Assembly: GCA_947000775.1 (NCBI GenBank)
Contig: CAMQGK010000565.1
Coordinates: 5,050,501-5,114,500 of the forward strand
DNA length: 64,000 nt
Direction: 5' to 3'
Origin: Pterois miles
Taxonomy: Eukaryota > Chordata > Actinopteri > Perciformes > Scorpaenidae
Position numbers and translations under genes: made by a program. Shown here one piece after another: positions 35,840 through 49,144 of the stretch; the stretch's first letter is position 1, and the number at the start of each line of letters is the position of its first letter. Under the pieces are notes generated by a model that searched no databases, was not told the origin of the DNA, and worked only from the letters and a program-made list of their open reading frames with translations.

Positions 35840-38800
35840 GTACTCCTAAACTGTAAAAGCAGTCCCACTGGACAAAACAGCATACACCACTCCACATCAG
35901 ACAACATATAGCAGACCATCTTTGGATGACTGCTGTTGTTGGCAACAGACTCCTGTAACTATACTTATAATTTGCAACACGGAAGGCTGTGTACTTCCTG
36001 GAGCATTTTCATGAGTGCAGTTAGAAACTTCAGAGCCAATAGCCCGTCCTTCATTCCCTGTCATGTTGCCATGGAAACAAGAGCAGAAGTAGAAAATACA
36101 TTTATATTTTCCCAGAGTATAAGGACTAGTCAAGTCCTCAGATTGACTAAATGTGTGCTGTCGTTATTTTTCAAACATGAAAAGAAGCAAGAAGCATCCA
36201 CAAATAATGAGAGGAAATAATCTGGAAAAGAAATTGATCCTTCAGATATGAACTGCTGATACAGACAATTGTAAAACTTGTAAAACAGTGTCTGACATCT
36301 TGCAGAATTTGTTGTGACACTGATCAAACATAACATTTATATGGGTGTCACTCAAAGTATCTCTGTGCCTAATGCTGAAGAGTAACTGGAACATCAAAAA
36401 AACTCACGTGTGAGGTTCACATATACAGTGTATATGATATACCTCATATATTACAACATTAAAAATACTACTGTGCTGCCATAAATAGGAGTCATCCCAT
36501 GATTTATGGTGCAGGTAGCCTAGAATAATTTGATGATTTCGACATTAAGGATGGCACATTCATGGTGTGATCATCTGCAATCTTTGCAATGCTGATGCTG
36601 CACATGGCTTATCGCACATTATTTTCAGTGTTTGATTACAATCTGCAAAAGAGATCATGATGAAGACAAACTCTTTTTCATTTTATAACACAGCGCCATC
36701 GTCTGATTTCTAGTAGAACATACTGTTTTAAAATGGACCTATGCAGATTCCTCGATAAATGTCTTGTTATTGCTGAGAAGCCATTTGTGTACATCCTGTG
36801 CTCACACTTTGTCATGGACAATGTAAGTTCAAGATGGCCAGCCAAGTATGTCAACATCAAATCTCTCTGTTATACTTCTTAGGTAAGAGAGGACTTTGAG
36901 TGGTCAAGAACACTTTCACTAAGATAATTTTGTGGGCTAAAGCAAATACTATTGGTCCATTGATCCCAATTAAGACTATACAAAAGCTTGGATGATATTG
37001 TGTGCTTTCTGTACAGCTACTGCTGTTACATGCCTTTCGATTTTCCTGTAGCACCAGTACTGACACTCTGGAAAATCCTGTTTATTTTAAGTTTATTTAA
37101 CAGTACCTCGTTATCACTACTGCTGGCATTCTTGGTATTACAACATTTTTTGGAGGCATCTGTCCAATTCTAGAGCATTTGCCAGAGTGTTTGAACATGG
37201 CACATTACCTTATCTAGTGCCACACGCCTCCGATTTATGATCAAGTGGGATTCAACACTCAGCACACCTGGGTAAGAGCAGATTTGGATGGTGTTTAATG
37301 TTTGGTTAAGGCTAAAGATGCCAATTCATGACCATGACTGACTACTATGTATAGCTCAGTGACAGCCTAGAGATCTATGCACCATTTTGTACTATTTTTG
37401 ATTTGTGTGCACCGCTATACATTACTACATGACAACTGCCATAGAAAGCTGAGTGAAAAAGAAGACATATATGGTTTAAAATAATAGGACCGTGCCTGAA
37501 GGCATCCCAGTGGAATAACTCCGCCTTTGGAGGGAAGACCAGGTCATGTGTGATTACATTATATAAGGCTGTCCCTGTGAGAGCTGGCCTACTGTTCCAC
37601 AGGCCGACTCTGTGCTGCTTTCCAACACACAGGTTGAAAGAAATTCATCATGTAAACCAGAAAGTTTGTCCCGCAAACGCAGGGTTACTAATAGCTGGTG
37701 ATAACTGCTCACTGTTGGACAGCATGTGAAAGAGATTTTTACAAATCAGCCTGATTGAGAGTAGTTCTTACAATCTGAATTATTTGTGACGATAAATAAT
37801 ACACTCATCTCAACAACAGCACTAAGCTACAGCATACCCAGGGGAAATCTATTGTGTGTGTGTGTTGGGAGGGTGAGGTGGACTTTCAGAGTCACAAGTC
37901 AATAAATAATTGAAAAGCTGCTCTTGTTCCGCAGTTTTCTCTCTGTCTGCTTTTGTCTTTAATTAAGAGGTTATGGACCCGCTAATCCACAAGCTCTGTG
38001 TCAGGGAGGCTAAAGTCACAAAGGACAACATAAGTCTTTCAAGACACAAACAAACTTTAGCAATCAGAGAGCACAACAGCTGTAACTTCAGCAGAAGTGG
38101 GTACCTGTACTCTTTCTCTACTCGCCAGCACTCCTTGGTGTCTGTTCGTAACACTCTGAGTAGCCGGCCTAACCTCCCAATTTTCCTGTGACTCTCCCCA
38201 TATTTCTCTTCATTTATGGCAAATTTTCACCCTTTTTTTCCTCTTTTTCATTAACTCAGCCTGTTTCTGTCACTGTACAGTGTATATAAGCCCTATACTT
38301 CCACCTGGACGACAATAGTGTTACACCAAATGTCGTTTCCAGCGGAAGAGAGCTGCTCACGCCACGGTGTGATTTGAGCACTCGCCACACATCGCTGCTT
38401 GCAGCGCTCAATTTTGGACTTTGATTGACGCAGTGAAAAGCTGTTGTGGTGGAAATAACGGGTTTCAGAGCACAGTGGTGCCATTGTTGCGTTGTGTCTG
38501 AAAGGACCTTCAGTGAGAGAGTCAGAGAAATGAACAGTACTAAGAGAAAGAAATACTCAAGCAGGGGCAAAATATGAATGAATGAATGAATGAATAAAAT
38601 CTGATGAATATTAGTTTATGCTAGAGATTCCCACAAGTTCATGCCAGAGGGGCAATTATTCAGTTTTCTTACTTAAGAATTAAAAGTAAAATTAAAAGTA
38701 GGCCATTAATAAAAATGTTGTTACAGTGTAACCTACTTATTTTTTTTAACTATATTCATTCTTTAAAAGTCTCCAGAGTGCAGGAAACAAAGTCTCTGAA

Positions 38801-38900
38801 GCAATGGGGGAGGACCCCCAAACCCCTGGTTTACTCCTCCCTATTTTTGAGGTCTCAAGATTGGCATGCATGGTTGTAGTTTTATCTAGTGTCAAACTAT
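35840..38900. other. Mostly unique, non-coding interval
   Basis: No gene or classified transposon. A short (ATGA)n array is at 38574-38595. The stretch 37900-38130, with 'tctttaattaagagg' near 37958, is repeat-free and could hold regulatory DNA. Confidence 0.5.
38574..38595 (+). repeat. (ATGA)n microsatellite
   Basis: Five tandem units of four bases. Confidence 0.9.
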
Positions 38901-39270
38901 GATGCTCCACTATACAGTCACAGTAAATACATGGTTAATTAAATAGCATAAGCTTGGGTTTGGGCAAAAAAAAAAAAAAAAAATGGCCAAGGTTTGGAAA
39001 AAAGACTGCAGTTTTGGTTAAAGTTACAACATTTGTAAGGAGAAAGTTGAAAGCTGTGAACCAAAAGACAACACGGTTTCACACAAGACACAACAGAGGT
39101 CTCTGGAGTGTCTTTATCCCGTCCATCTTCCTTTTCCACCCACTCTATGTGGGTATATTCAGCCTTTATACTATTTCACCACAGTGATGACGCGGCTGGG
39201 TTCACGATGTATTCATTTGAATGCCTGCGTGCGCCAAAACGTCAGTATTTGCTGCCCTGGGAATGAGACC
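38900..39270 (+). repeat. Family A repeat, decayed
   Basis: 'gggtttgggcaaaa' near 38956, followed by an 18-base A tract (38966-38983), 'gcagttttggttaaagtta' near 39009 and 'aaaacgtcagtatttgctg' near 39236, has the order of family A blocks but with strong divergence. The A tract sits where other copies have a short A run. Confidence 0.45.
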
Positions 39271-39318
39271 ATACTGGAAGTGGAGTGATTAGAAAAGAGA
39301 TGCACTGATTGAACACGG

Positions 39319-39425
39319 TTACAAGGCAAGACAAGTTTATCTGTATGCACTCAGCAACAAGGTAATCCAAAGAGCTTTACACAAAACATACAAGGCACTG
39401 AGACAAAGTGCAAAAGAAATGCTGT
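39319..39425 (-). repeat. Dispersed fish repeat fragment
   Basis: 'caaggcaagacaagtttatc' near 39324 and 'caaagagctttacac' near 39368 resemble an abundant teleost repeat with 'caaggcaagtttatttgta' followed by 'caaagtgctttaca'. There is no second copy in the window, so the call relies on recall and the orientation is a guess. Confidence 0.5.
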
Positions 39426-39429
39426 ATAG

Positions 39430-42140
39430 AACACCAGTCCAGTTATCACAAAGATAACATTTCTTGTCCTGTATTTTGACAGTTTATGTGCTACAGCATA
39501 CAACAGGGCCATCGTTTGTTGCCTTCAAATGAAATTGTTTTAAGGTGGAAATCAAGCTCCTCTACTCAGGGCCTAGCCATAGTGAGTTACAAGGTTGAAA
39601 AACTCTGATAGGTAGTGTCGATACAATTGAGCAGTTAGCCTTGTGAACTAATCAATCCACTAAGTGGGTGGATTCTTTTATTAATAAAAGGTTCTCTTTC
39701 TTGCAGGGGTTAGACAGTGGAGAGACACCTGTTGGTTATTCAGTGTACATTAATTACAGTGATCTCCATTATTTCCATGTGGACAAAATGCAAAATAATA
39801 AAAACAATGCATCATAGAAATATTTTTGGCTGTAAATATACTGTACTATTCACATTCTTACTGATTTAAGTCATACAGTCTTGATGGTAAGTGAGGAAGA
39901 CTCTTACTTTATACATAGTATATGCCGGGAGAACAATTTATGTGTTTCTGAAACATCAAGTGCTTTCAAACATTATTTTCTTTGGCATTTTTCTTCTGCA
40001 GTAAAAGTGAAATAAGCCACCTTCCTTGCTAAAGCAGACTGCAAGACAGATAAGAGGTGTTATTTCACCTCTCTCGCACAACATTTCACTTGTCTATTTC
40101 ATTTTGGGTAACTCTGCCCTTAAATGCCATGAGCATCCACCATGTCATGTCTGCAAAGTAAAGTATAGATTAAGTCATAAATTGAAATTGCTATTGATGT
40201 GTGTTGTGGTTGTTTTAGGGCCACCCGTCTATGCATTTCTTGACTATATGTCAAGCTTAACATTGTGAAGTAGGTTGGAGGTAAACCACTGTGAAGAGGT
40301 GAAGAAAAATATATCCATAGAATACAAAATATAAAGAATATTGGAATATGCCATAAACATACACCCTCTGTATGCATAGGTAAGTGTAAATGTAATAGTG
40401 TAATAACATACTATTTATATACATATATATATGTACTCCTTGATACTCGCAGTTTGCAAACAACATATCTAATACTAATACTGTACAGATCTTGGGAAAT
40501 GAGGACACTTAAAAGTACTTTCATCTTTGTATATATCATACAAAGTGAATCACAAGAAACTGACACCTCAAATTTACGAATGGGATCGTGTTAAAAGATA
40601 CCACTCATAAATCAGCAGCGTGATTGTCCTTTGGCTTTCATCTTCCCACACAGACTGACACTGACCTTTGCATTTGGAACAAGATGTGAGAACTGTCAAA
40701 TACGTGACTTTGTGCCACCGTGCCACCATAATTCAACCGTCTTCACCTTGGACCGCCTTCCGCTGGCGAACCGTAAGGAAGGAAAGGAATAACGGCCTTT
40801 CTGTTGCTCTGCAAGACACCACCATTCACACAGTTGTATTTGCATAACTATCCATACCTGCACATAATTAGTCAAGTAACCTTGAGTCGGCCAGTTGAAT
40901 GAGGTATGACTCATTAACTGAGCAGTTTGTGCTCAAACCTTTCGACTGGGCCAGTAGAATGCTAGGGGCACAGAAATACAAAACCATTAAACTCCTCATT
41001 GGGTACTTGAAGCAGTAAGTTTATGAGGAAGTCACAATTACATGTGCAGACTGCAGAGTGATATAGCCTATGGTGACACTTACCATCTTTGTCCGTGTAA
41101 GGAGATGTAATTTAAGAATGAAAAAAGGCATGAGGTCAGACTTACTTTTCACCCATTTTGACAAAAAAAGCACAAGTTATACAAGTAGAAACACATCAGA
41201 TAAATGCCGATTTAATTCTAATAGTGTCACAAATGGGCAGAGAAGAAGAAGAAAATCATTTGGACTTACATCAGACAAGCACCCGGGCTTTTAAGGAAGA
41301 CATTACCAACTCAATGTGTCATTTTGTTCTTTTATCATGTTTCGTATTAACTTTTTCTTGAAGCCAGTATTTCTAAAATGATGTCAAATGGTGAGTAATG
41401 TGTTTCATATTGCTTTTCAACTGTAGTTTTGAATCAGATATAATGAGGGATGCAATCAAAATGGTGGACCTTGATTTGCAGGCATTACCCTTGCCAGTAG
41501 CTCCTGATTGAAATGAAGGAAACCTGCTGAGTGTAAACATTCTGGAGAGAAATGACAAAGCAATTACAGCGTATCTAGCTGATTGGAGGGGTTAGACCGG
41601 TTATTTAGGATACCAATCAATATCAAGCCCAAACAGAAAATGACTGCAAAATGGGAAACTCTTTGAAACTGGCTACAAATGTTGTTGTCACACCCTGATT
41701 CGATGGAATACTCAATCAGCTTTTAACAATGTTGATGTGTGTTTTGGATCGGGGCCTCTGTCTCTCTATCAATATGATGTGCGCAACAGGCTGCTATTAA
41801 CATGATTTATTGGACATGTATTTTATAGGAAAGTTCACATATTGAATATCAGAAACTGAAATGGCTGCCCGTTCTTACTCTAAATTTATCAAATGCAGCT
41901 TGATCAGGAGCCCTACATCTAAAACTATGACGCTCTATGTGGCATAATTATGGCAGGAGTAAAGGTGGATGTCAGGTTACGTAGCATAGAAAGTGTCAAA
42001 TTCTGCTTGGAGTGGTGGTTGGGTGTGATGGATTGGTCAAACAAACACAGGACTTTCACCCAGGTGAGAGGTGTCCATGTCCTATGTGAAACCTATCGTC
42101 AATCTTGACTCATTTAAGTTAAATTGCTGTCTCATATAAT
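39430..42140. other. Non-coding interval
   Basis: No gene or classified repeat. Open frames reach about 85 codons and show no domain. Confidence 0.5.
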
Positions 42141-42149
42141 GTAGCATAG

Positions 42150-42360
42150 TTATGTAACAACATAGTCATGTTATGTGACACACATACTTGCATTTACTCA
42201 AACCACGATTGTTTCCTAAGTAGTTTTGTTGCATAAACCTAACCAAGATACTTCCTGTGAAAACAGATGAGGAAATTGACGTGTGCAAAACTGACTCTAG
42301 ACGGGTACCTAGAGTGACGTCGTTTGACACATTGGGACCAAGCTGTTGTATTTGACGAAG
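42150..42360 (-). repeat. Family A repeat, partial
   Basis: On the minus strand it reads 'ggtttatgcaacaaaactac', then 'aggaaacaatcgtggtttga', matching the middle of other A copies. It lies about 80 bases from an A copy in the opposite orientation (42440-43030), so the two face each other. Confidence 0.6.
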
Positions 42361-42439
42361 TGGGAGAGAGAAAGTGTTGGAAGATGTGATTTTTTGTGCT
42401 TTTTTATGAAACTACCCAGCTAATTGTAATAATACCAAC

Positions 42440-43030
42440 CTGATCTCACAGGAAGCCATATAAATACAACGATATTACAAGAACATTCTGCAAGTATGCA
42501 TTTTAGCTTTTTTACAGACCATTTGTACATCGCTTTTTGTTTGTCAGTTGCATGCAAATATCAGCTGGTATGTCTTGGGCAAGAAAACCATTAACTTAGG
42601 TTCAGGGAAGAAAAAAAAACACTTAGAGTAAGATGTCATGATTGGGCTTAAAATGAGCAGGTACACTAAGTAAAACATGTATAGAAAACACGTCATCACA
42701 ACACAGACATCAATAAAAACATGACAAATGTCACTAATATAATTTACAAAACAAAACACCAGTCAACAACGGCCTCAAACATGGCTCTCCTGGTTGGAAG
42801 TCCTCTGTTTGTTGGACCCATCCACCTCACCGCTCGCTGTAAGTGGTCTTTCTTGCATTTTATACTATGTCACTAACTCTTACCATAGTATTTCTACGTT
42901 GATGCCTTTACATTGCAGTCAAAGCAGAATACATGATGTACAAATGATGTGGAAATCAAGAAAGGCACACTTATTGCTTTTTAAACGCCTTGCGCGGTAT
43001 CGTGGCATTTATTGTATATGCCTTTTCGTG
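42440..43030 (+). repeat. Family A interspersed repeat
   Basis: Matches 16395-16935 block by block: 'gtatgcattttagctt' near 42495, 'cttaggttcaggg' near 42594, 'gacaaatgtcactaat' near 42723, 'ctcctggttggaagtcct' near 42786, 'tttacattgcagtcaaagc' near 42909, 'gaaatcaagaaaggc' near 42951 and 'ccttttcgtgcaa' near 43021. It is one of the longer copies, about 590 bp. Confidence 0.7.
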
Positions 43031-43039
43031 CAAATGGGC

Positions 43040-44720
43040 TGAACATTACAGATGTACTTCAATCTTTTAGCCCAGAAGTGAAACAAAACTACAGACATAA
43101 CTGTGATATACTTCCCAAATTTCATTGCCAAATGATATAACCGTGTACTGTAACTGTGTCTCACACTGTCACAGCTAAAGTGATGAAATTCCAGGGGTTG
43201 TTGCTACAGAGCAGCTTTGTGTAATTATAATTAGTTAGTCCACGTGTCAAAAGACCCTCTAAGGGTGTTTCCCCTCAGGAGAATATTTATGTAATGTATT
43301 TATGATTTAATATTCTAATTAATTTTGGTAGACTAACATACATTATATAAGGATAGCCATTTAAGTTTAAACTTCCACCTCAGGCAACAGTAAAGCTTGT
43401 ACCATGCCAGAAAGGCCACAATTAACTTCCTGACTTACTGTATATGTGGTAGAGTTACAGTACTGTGAAGGAATGTGATCTAAACAGTGTTAACAGTTGT
43501 TAAATTGATATACAACTTATAACAAAAGATCTACCAGACTTCCAAACTTATCATCCAGCAGTCAGCATTTTTAATGAAGTTTGCATGTGATTCTGGCTTC
43601 ATCGAGCCTTTTTTCCCTCATGTTTATTTAACATCAAACAATAACACAAATTAGAAAGACCTCTTGAACTCTGGGATTTGATTGATTAATAACCATCCAT
43701 TCAGCATATTTTCTTTTCTTCTCAAGGTCAATTGCCTTTGGTCAAGGTATAGATCAAAAAGTGTCTTATATCTGCACTCTGGGTAATCACTTGTGCTTCG
43801 CCGTCAGCAAAGTAGCTTCAGCCTGAGGCACAGACTTCACTATAAACAAACCAACAGAACGGCCATGAATTCCAATGAGATCATCTCAACGACATCATCT
43901 CCTACACGCCGAAGAAGGGTTTAGCATGCACCCATTAACGCTCACCTGTGAGCATATCAAGGGGAAATGCTGGGGAGGGGTGGTCACATGGGCAATAAAT
44001 CAATAATCAGATAGAGGTCACTGATGAACATTTACTGCATAAAAAAGTAATCCATTTCACCTCGGTAGTTCAACGCCTGTACTGTAGGAGGTGAGTATAG
44101 TAGGAATACATAAATAAATAAGCAGCAAGCACTATGAAACCTGCCACAGCTGCACAGTGAGTGTAACCAAAGCAAGCAGAGGCTGATTGTTGGTCATAGT
44201 GATGGTGAAAAGCAGCATCACTCATCACATACTCTGGAGTGAGCAGCTGCAGTGCTAAGTGGTGGTCACTTCCAGTCAACATCGTCTGCATCCCATTAGT
44301 CCAACACGCCCTTCCTCTCGTTACGAACTGTATAAACAAATCACAAGATGGGCTGCACAGTCATTTTAAGTTTAAACAGACCATATAAAAATGAATTAAT
44401 ATGCATTATATGTATTAAAATAAAGGCCACTTTTACCTTCAATTATGTATTTATTTATAAGTGGTAACAGAGTTTTTTTTTTTTTTTTTATCGAATAAAT
44501 GTTGATTGCACAGTACAAAAAAATGATACCATCAGCACTGAGGTTTGATCCCTACAAGCTGTAAGAAATGAAGGCTCACGTTATGGCACAAATGAAGTGC
44601 ATCAGACATTGCGCAATCAAAACAGGAAAAGTGCAGTTTTCTTCTCGTTTTATCTTTTTTTTTTTTTTTTTTAAACTCGTAGCTATTGGTAGCTATCCCA
44701 GTTCAACCTATCCTCATACA
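43040..44720. other. Mostly unique, non-coding interval
   Basis: No gene. T tracts lie near 44474-44489 and 44657-44672. A repeat-free block at 43560-43760, with 'gatttgattgattaataacc' near 43677, is a weak regulatory candidate. Confidence 0.45.
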
Positions 44721-45200
44721 ATGGTAGTATAATGTCTTACGAAAAGTTATTCCTCATTTTTTGTGCATTTTCCTACGAATGTTCATTAACATGTGATGCA
44801 TGTGTCAAACTCCACTCCAGTCTTTCCGAAATGAACTTCCATCTTCACAAGAAACAACTTCGTTAGGTTTAGGGAACAAAACTACCCAGTTACAGTTAGT
44901 AAAATATCAACTACTACTTGCAAACCTACTTAAGTTTAGGCAAAAATCGTGGTTTGGGTTAAAATACTAAAGAAAGTGGTGTAACTTATGTTAGATAAGA
45001 TAATATAAGATAAGATATTCCTTTATTGGTCCCACAGTGGGGAAATTCATTATATTTACGTGTCAAATCAACCAATGTTGACTTATGGTTCCACATAAGT
45101 TAAAAACAACCCAGGTGAAAGTCCAGTGTTTTTTGACCGACCCATCCCCCCCGACCTCCCTACGTGGCTTTCGTCAGTCTTTATACTTGCTGGTTCACAA
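44720..45200 (+). repeat. Family A repeat interrupted by a retroposon tail
   Basis: Shared blocks are 'ttttcctacgaatgttc' near 44770, 'cgttaggtttagggaacaaa' near 44861, 'atcgtggtttgggttaaaa' near 44947 and 'gaccgacccatcc' near 45136. The sequence is broken at about 44998-45058 by a reversed LINE/SINE tail; without it the A sequence is continuous with the copy at 59226-59600. Confidence 0.7.
44998..45058 (-). mobile_element. LINE/SINE 3' tail, reversed, in a family A copy
   Basis: (GATAA)n-type units precede 'attcctttattggtcccaca' near 45016 and 'gtggggaaattc'. On the minus strand this is the end of a retroposon with 'tgggaccaataaagga' and a (TTATC)n tail. About 60 bases remain, a severe 5' truncation typical of target-primed reverse transcription. 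Confidence 0.7.
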
Positions 45201-45204
45201 TTAC

Positions 45205-46970
45205 ATGGATTACATAAAAACAGATTACGGTTTGATATATAAGAATAATACTGCATTACTTTTCATATATAAAACTACAAAACTACAACCTGCCCAATAA
45301 TAGTAGTAGTAGTATCAGTGTAAGTTCTTTGCAGCTGTAATGTTTTGTTCACCATCTTAGTTCAGCATTTTAGCATGCCAATATTTTCTAATTGGTACTA
45401 AACACAAAGTACAGCTGAGGCTGAAAGTTAGCTTTGCAGATATTTGGTTATAAACTGGAAGATTTCAAATTGTGCCCCAATGATGGAGTAAGAAGAAGTC
45501 AGGGGATCATCAAAATAGTTAGGATTCATCCTCTTGGGACGTAGATATCTGTGTTTAATGCCATGGCAATTCATCCTTTGTTGAGAAATTTCACCAGTGT
45601 AGACGACTTAGACATCCCACTGAAAGCGTTGCTAAAAATATCCGAATCAGCCTTTAAAATCATGTGAAATGTTTAATTGTATAACAATAACTCCACTTTA
45701 TATATCCTTAAATCACTAGATCCCCAGAAATGTCCTCAATATCCTCAATGATAGCTCTGGCTCTGATTTTTAACATTTTTAATCCTTTTTGCTAAACTAT
45801 TTTGAATTTTTAAACAGACATTTTGAACCACAGCTTCACCGTTGGAACATGAAACGTATCAGGTTGACCGGGATGCAGCTGTTTTGATGAGACAAATATT
45901 GCTTTTGTCAGACTGTCAGAGGTACCCATTCTTTCAGCTCTTTTATTGCACGTAAAATGACTCCCTTCTACCCAATGACTGTGATGCACCTGTGCCACCA
46001 TCAATAAAAACAGCCTTGCTGAGTGTTTTAAGCAGCTGTTAACAACTACTGCAATAACAGGGACAGCAGGTAAATTGATATTGTAAAATGTTTCCAGATC
46101 AAAGAAGAAAGGAACTGACAGGACCACCAAAGACAGATGCATTTAGGGATACAGCAGAAGCAGTAAGATCATGGTTGCATTCATGCAGTCTCTGCTTTGT
46201 GAGATGACTCAAACTTGAATTGGGCCTGATGTTTGTCTTTGACATACTGTGAAGATATTTTTGTCTTTTTTTGTTCTTCCTAGTTGGTTATGTGGAGCAG
46301 ACAGTTTTTTTTTGTTTTTTTTGTGGATACAAATGTGTGATCTAATTGAAGAGGCACAGCTGCAAAAGACTTGCTGTGAATCTGAGTGTCCTGCCAGAAT
46401 AGACTTCAAATTTTTAAATCATGAGACACTAACGGAGAGAGTGTTTTCTCTAACACACCAGTGGAGCTTCATAACTATATCTAATTAGACATGTGGAGAG
46501 CACTATCAACGCCTAAAACATCCTAAAATCATCTCAGATTTAGTCGGCGCTCCCAGCTGTTTTAGTCCCATCATGTATTTACAGGTCACAGATTGTTTGG
46601 TGCTACTTCAGGCTGCAGTAATGCAGGCAGGAGCAGCATCTGCCATTTCAGTCTCATGTTATCAACAAGTGCAAATGAATAGTAGAAAAGAACAGCAAAA
46701 TTAGTTTAAGAGAAGATTTGTCATTTGTTCCATCTGGACACTTCCTTAATAAACTCAGTTGTAAATTCATTTTTAAAGTCAACCTAAAATCTCAGCAAAT
46801 GCCAAAGCAGTAACAGGGTATCTACATGTATGTCAGACAACACAGACACATACTGAATAAATGTAATCTAATAGCCATAAAGCCATAAATGTACATTTTG
46901 CAAAAAAATGAATTGTCAAGGAAGAAAAGTTCCTGGATGTTTAAAATGATTTGTGCATTATTTTCCTCAG
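45205..46970. other. Non-coding interval
   Basis: No gene or classified element was recognised. A 110-codon minus-strand frame at 45810-46142 has no recognisable domain. Confidence 0.5.
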
Positions 46971-46971
46971 T

Positions 46972-47130
46972 GACACTTCATAATTATCATCATTTAAAAA
47001 TAGTAAATTGAACTTGGTTAATAGTTTTTTTAATGTTAATAAACAATGAAATTATACTTGCTAGTCACTCATTATTAGTAATGCTGTAATTATTTTTCTT
47101 TAATTAAAATTTATTTATGTTATTTAACAT

Positions 47131-47170
<40 letters not shown>

Positions 47171-47832
47171 AAATAAAATGTTAAACAACATAAATTAATA
47201 TATATATGTATGTTTGTGTTTACATATGTGTATATGTGGCATTTGCTAATGATTATGGAATCCTTATGTAAATTATTATATAAATTAACTGTAAAACATC
47301 CATAAACATTACATACTTCAGATAGATGGACCAGGTATTTGTAACACTGTTCATGGTCCATTATTGGTTTGTAAACTCTATAAACATTATTTGGATGGCT
47401 ATCATAAAGTTACAGATGATGATTATCATACCTTGTTAAATGATCAATGAATACTTTGTAAGGCATCTGTAAGCATTGTTTTGCTAGACAGTTAACACTT
47501 CCTCAATGGTTAATTATCGTTTCCTGGTCCACCTGTCTATGTGATGTTTATAGATGTTTTAAAAACTTTTTTCTTAATTGTTTACAAATGAATTTGTAAT
47601 AATTAACAAATGCTTAATATCAGAATGTAGCTGGAATTATCTCTTGTCAGCTATGATACAATAATAATGTTATATTACTCAAACTAATGATAAAATAACA
47701 TGCATTATGCCATTACTGATAATTAGTAAAAAATTATGAAATGTAATTTCATTGTTTGTTAACAGTAAAATAACTAGCTAAGTTTAATTACCTGTCAGTT
47801 TACCATTTATAAATGATGGTTATTATTCAGAG
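46972..47832. mobile_element. Foldback element with about 0.43-kb inverted arms
   Basis: The left half is complementary to the right half over nearly the full length, with mismatches and small indels. Paired blocks are 'aataaacaatgaaattata' near 47038 with 'aatttcattgtttgtt' near 47745; 'ccataaacattacatac' near 47300 with 'gtgatgtttatagatg' near 47541; and 'gatagatggaccagg' near 47321 with 'cctggtccacctgtc' near 47524. The axis is near 47430. A (TG)15 microsatellite has expanded in the left arm only. A solo arm exists at 8658-8784. No coding sequence is present; it is likely a non-autonomous DNA transposon. Confidence 0.75.
47137..47166 (+). repeat. (TG)15 microsatellite
   Basis: Fifteen TG units inside the left arm of the foldback element, with no counterpart in the right arm. 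Confidence 0.92.
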
Positions 47833-47839
47833 TTACCTT

Positions 47840-49140
47840 TCCTCCTAAAGTCTAAACCAGCTACTATGCAAGTACAGCATACTGTGCTAATTCCCCACAA
47901 ATAACAAGGCTACATTTAATAACTACAGAAAATAAATAGCCTCCCTCAGTACTGTGTCTACAGTGACAACCTTAACAACTCCCTATGGCACACCGGCATA
48001 CACAAACACTGATGAGAAAAGTCAGAAAGGACCACGGTAAAAATCCCAGCGGGAGACAGGAGTGCCTCCTCCACACTGTATTCCGTAAATAGCGAAACTT
48101 TAAATGTAAATTCAAGTTTGGATCAGAGGTGTTAGTAAGACTTTTAATCAATGAGCACTTTGCCAGACACCTACACTTAATTATGCTTTCAAAACTGTCT
48201 GGCTTGTGCATTTATTTTTAGAGGAAAGATCACTGCCCAAAGGGATTTCAAAACCAGCCTCACCATAACAGACATTGTATCTGCATAACCAGTGGGTGGT
48301 GGTACTATGTGTTGACAATGGTGCTACAACACGACAATGCCATTGACAAAGAACTACTGTTATTGCCGTAGTTTACATCATGATATTAACTTTATTTCAG
48401 ATGGCACAATGTTTGAATGTGTCTTGTTGTCACTTTACCAGCCACCACAAGCTGTGTTCAAGCTGTTTCTAATTAAATGCTGCATCCTATTTTCGCGTTC
48501 GGGATAAGAAAAGAAACGGGAGATACCACTATGATCCTTTTATGCATTAGTTCTGCTTGGCCTCAAAAATGTCAGTTCAACTGTTACTTTTCCATTATCT
48601 CAGACACAGAACAAATGCATGATCAGGGTATTAAAGACTGGTTTGCTTAAGTATAGTCATTGCTCCTCTATCAAAACGATAGTAACAACACTGAACATAT
48701 TGCTGCTATTTACATATCCAATAGTGATGATCCCTCACACATGATATAAATACTTTACTGGGTAAATATCATCCTAATGTAGTTCATCTTTTATATGTCA
48801 TAATATAAGTAACATACCCAGCAATAATCACTGTTAGATTCATCACACATCACTCACATGTAGTAGCAACATCTGTCCCATCTACCACCACCATCACATC
48901 ATTTATCACATTGCTATCAGACACTTCATAATGCTGATAGCACGACCTCAAGGGCATTTCTCACAAATCATGACAATAATGTCTTCCATGAGATAACACT
49001 GTCAGTTTCAACCTAGTTAGACATTCAATACTGCATTCATGTAGATTAGAGATCCCCGTCTGTTGTTCAATTTCAGAATTGGCTATTTTGGTCATTTCTC
49101 CCAACCCATCATTAAATAAGATCATATTTTTGTCTTTTAG
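47840..49140. other. Non-coding interval
   Basis: No gene recognised. The last few hundred bases may belong to the 3' part of the adjoining L1-clade remnant, which runs in this direction, but no protein similarity is visible. Confidence 0.45.
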
Positions 49141-49144
49141 TGCC

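Noticed and set aside
45810..46142. 110-codon minus-strand frame
   Set aside because: No recognisable motif and no exon boundaries.
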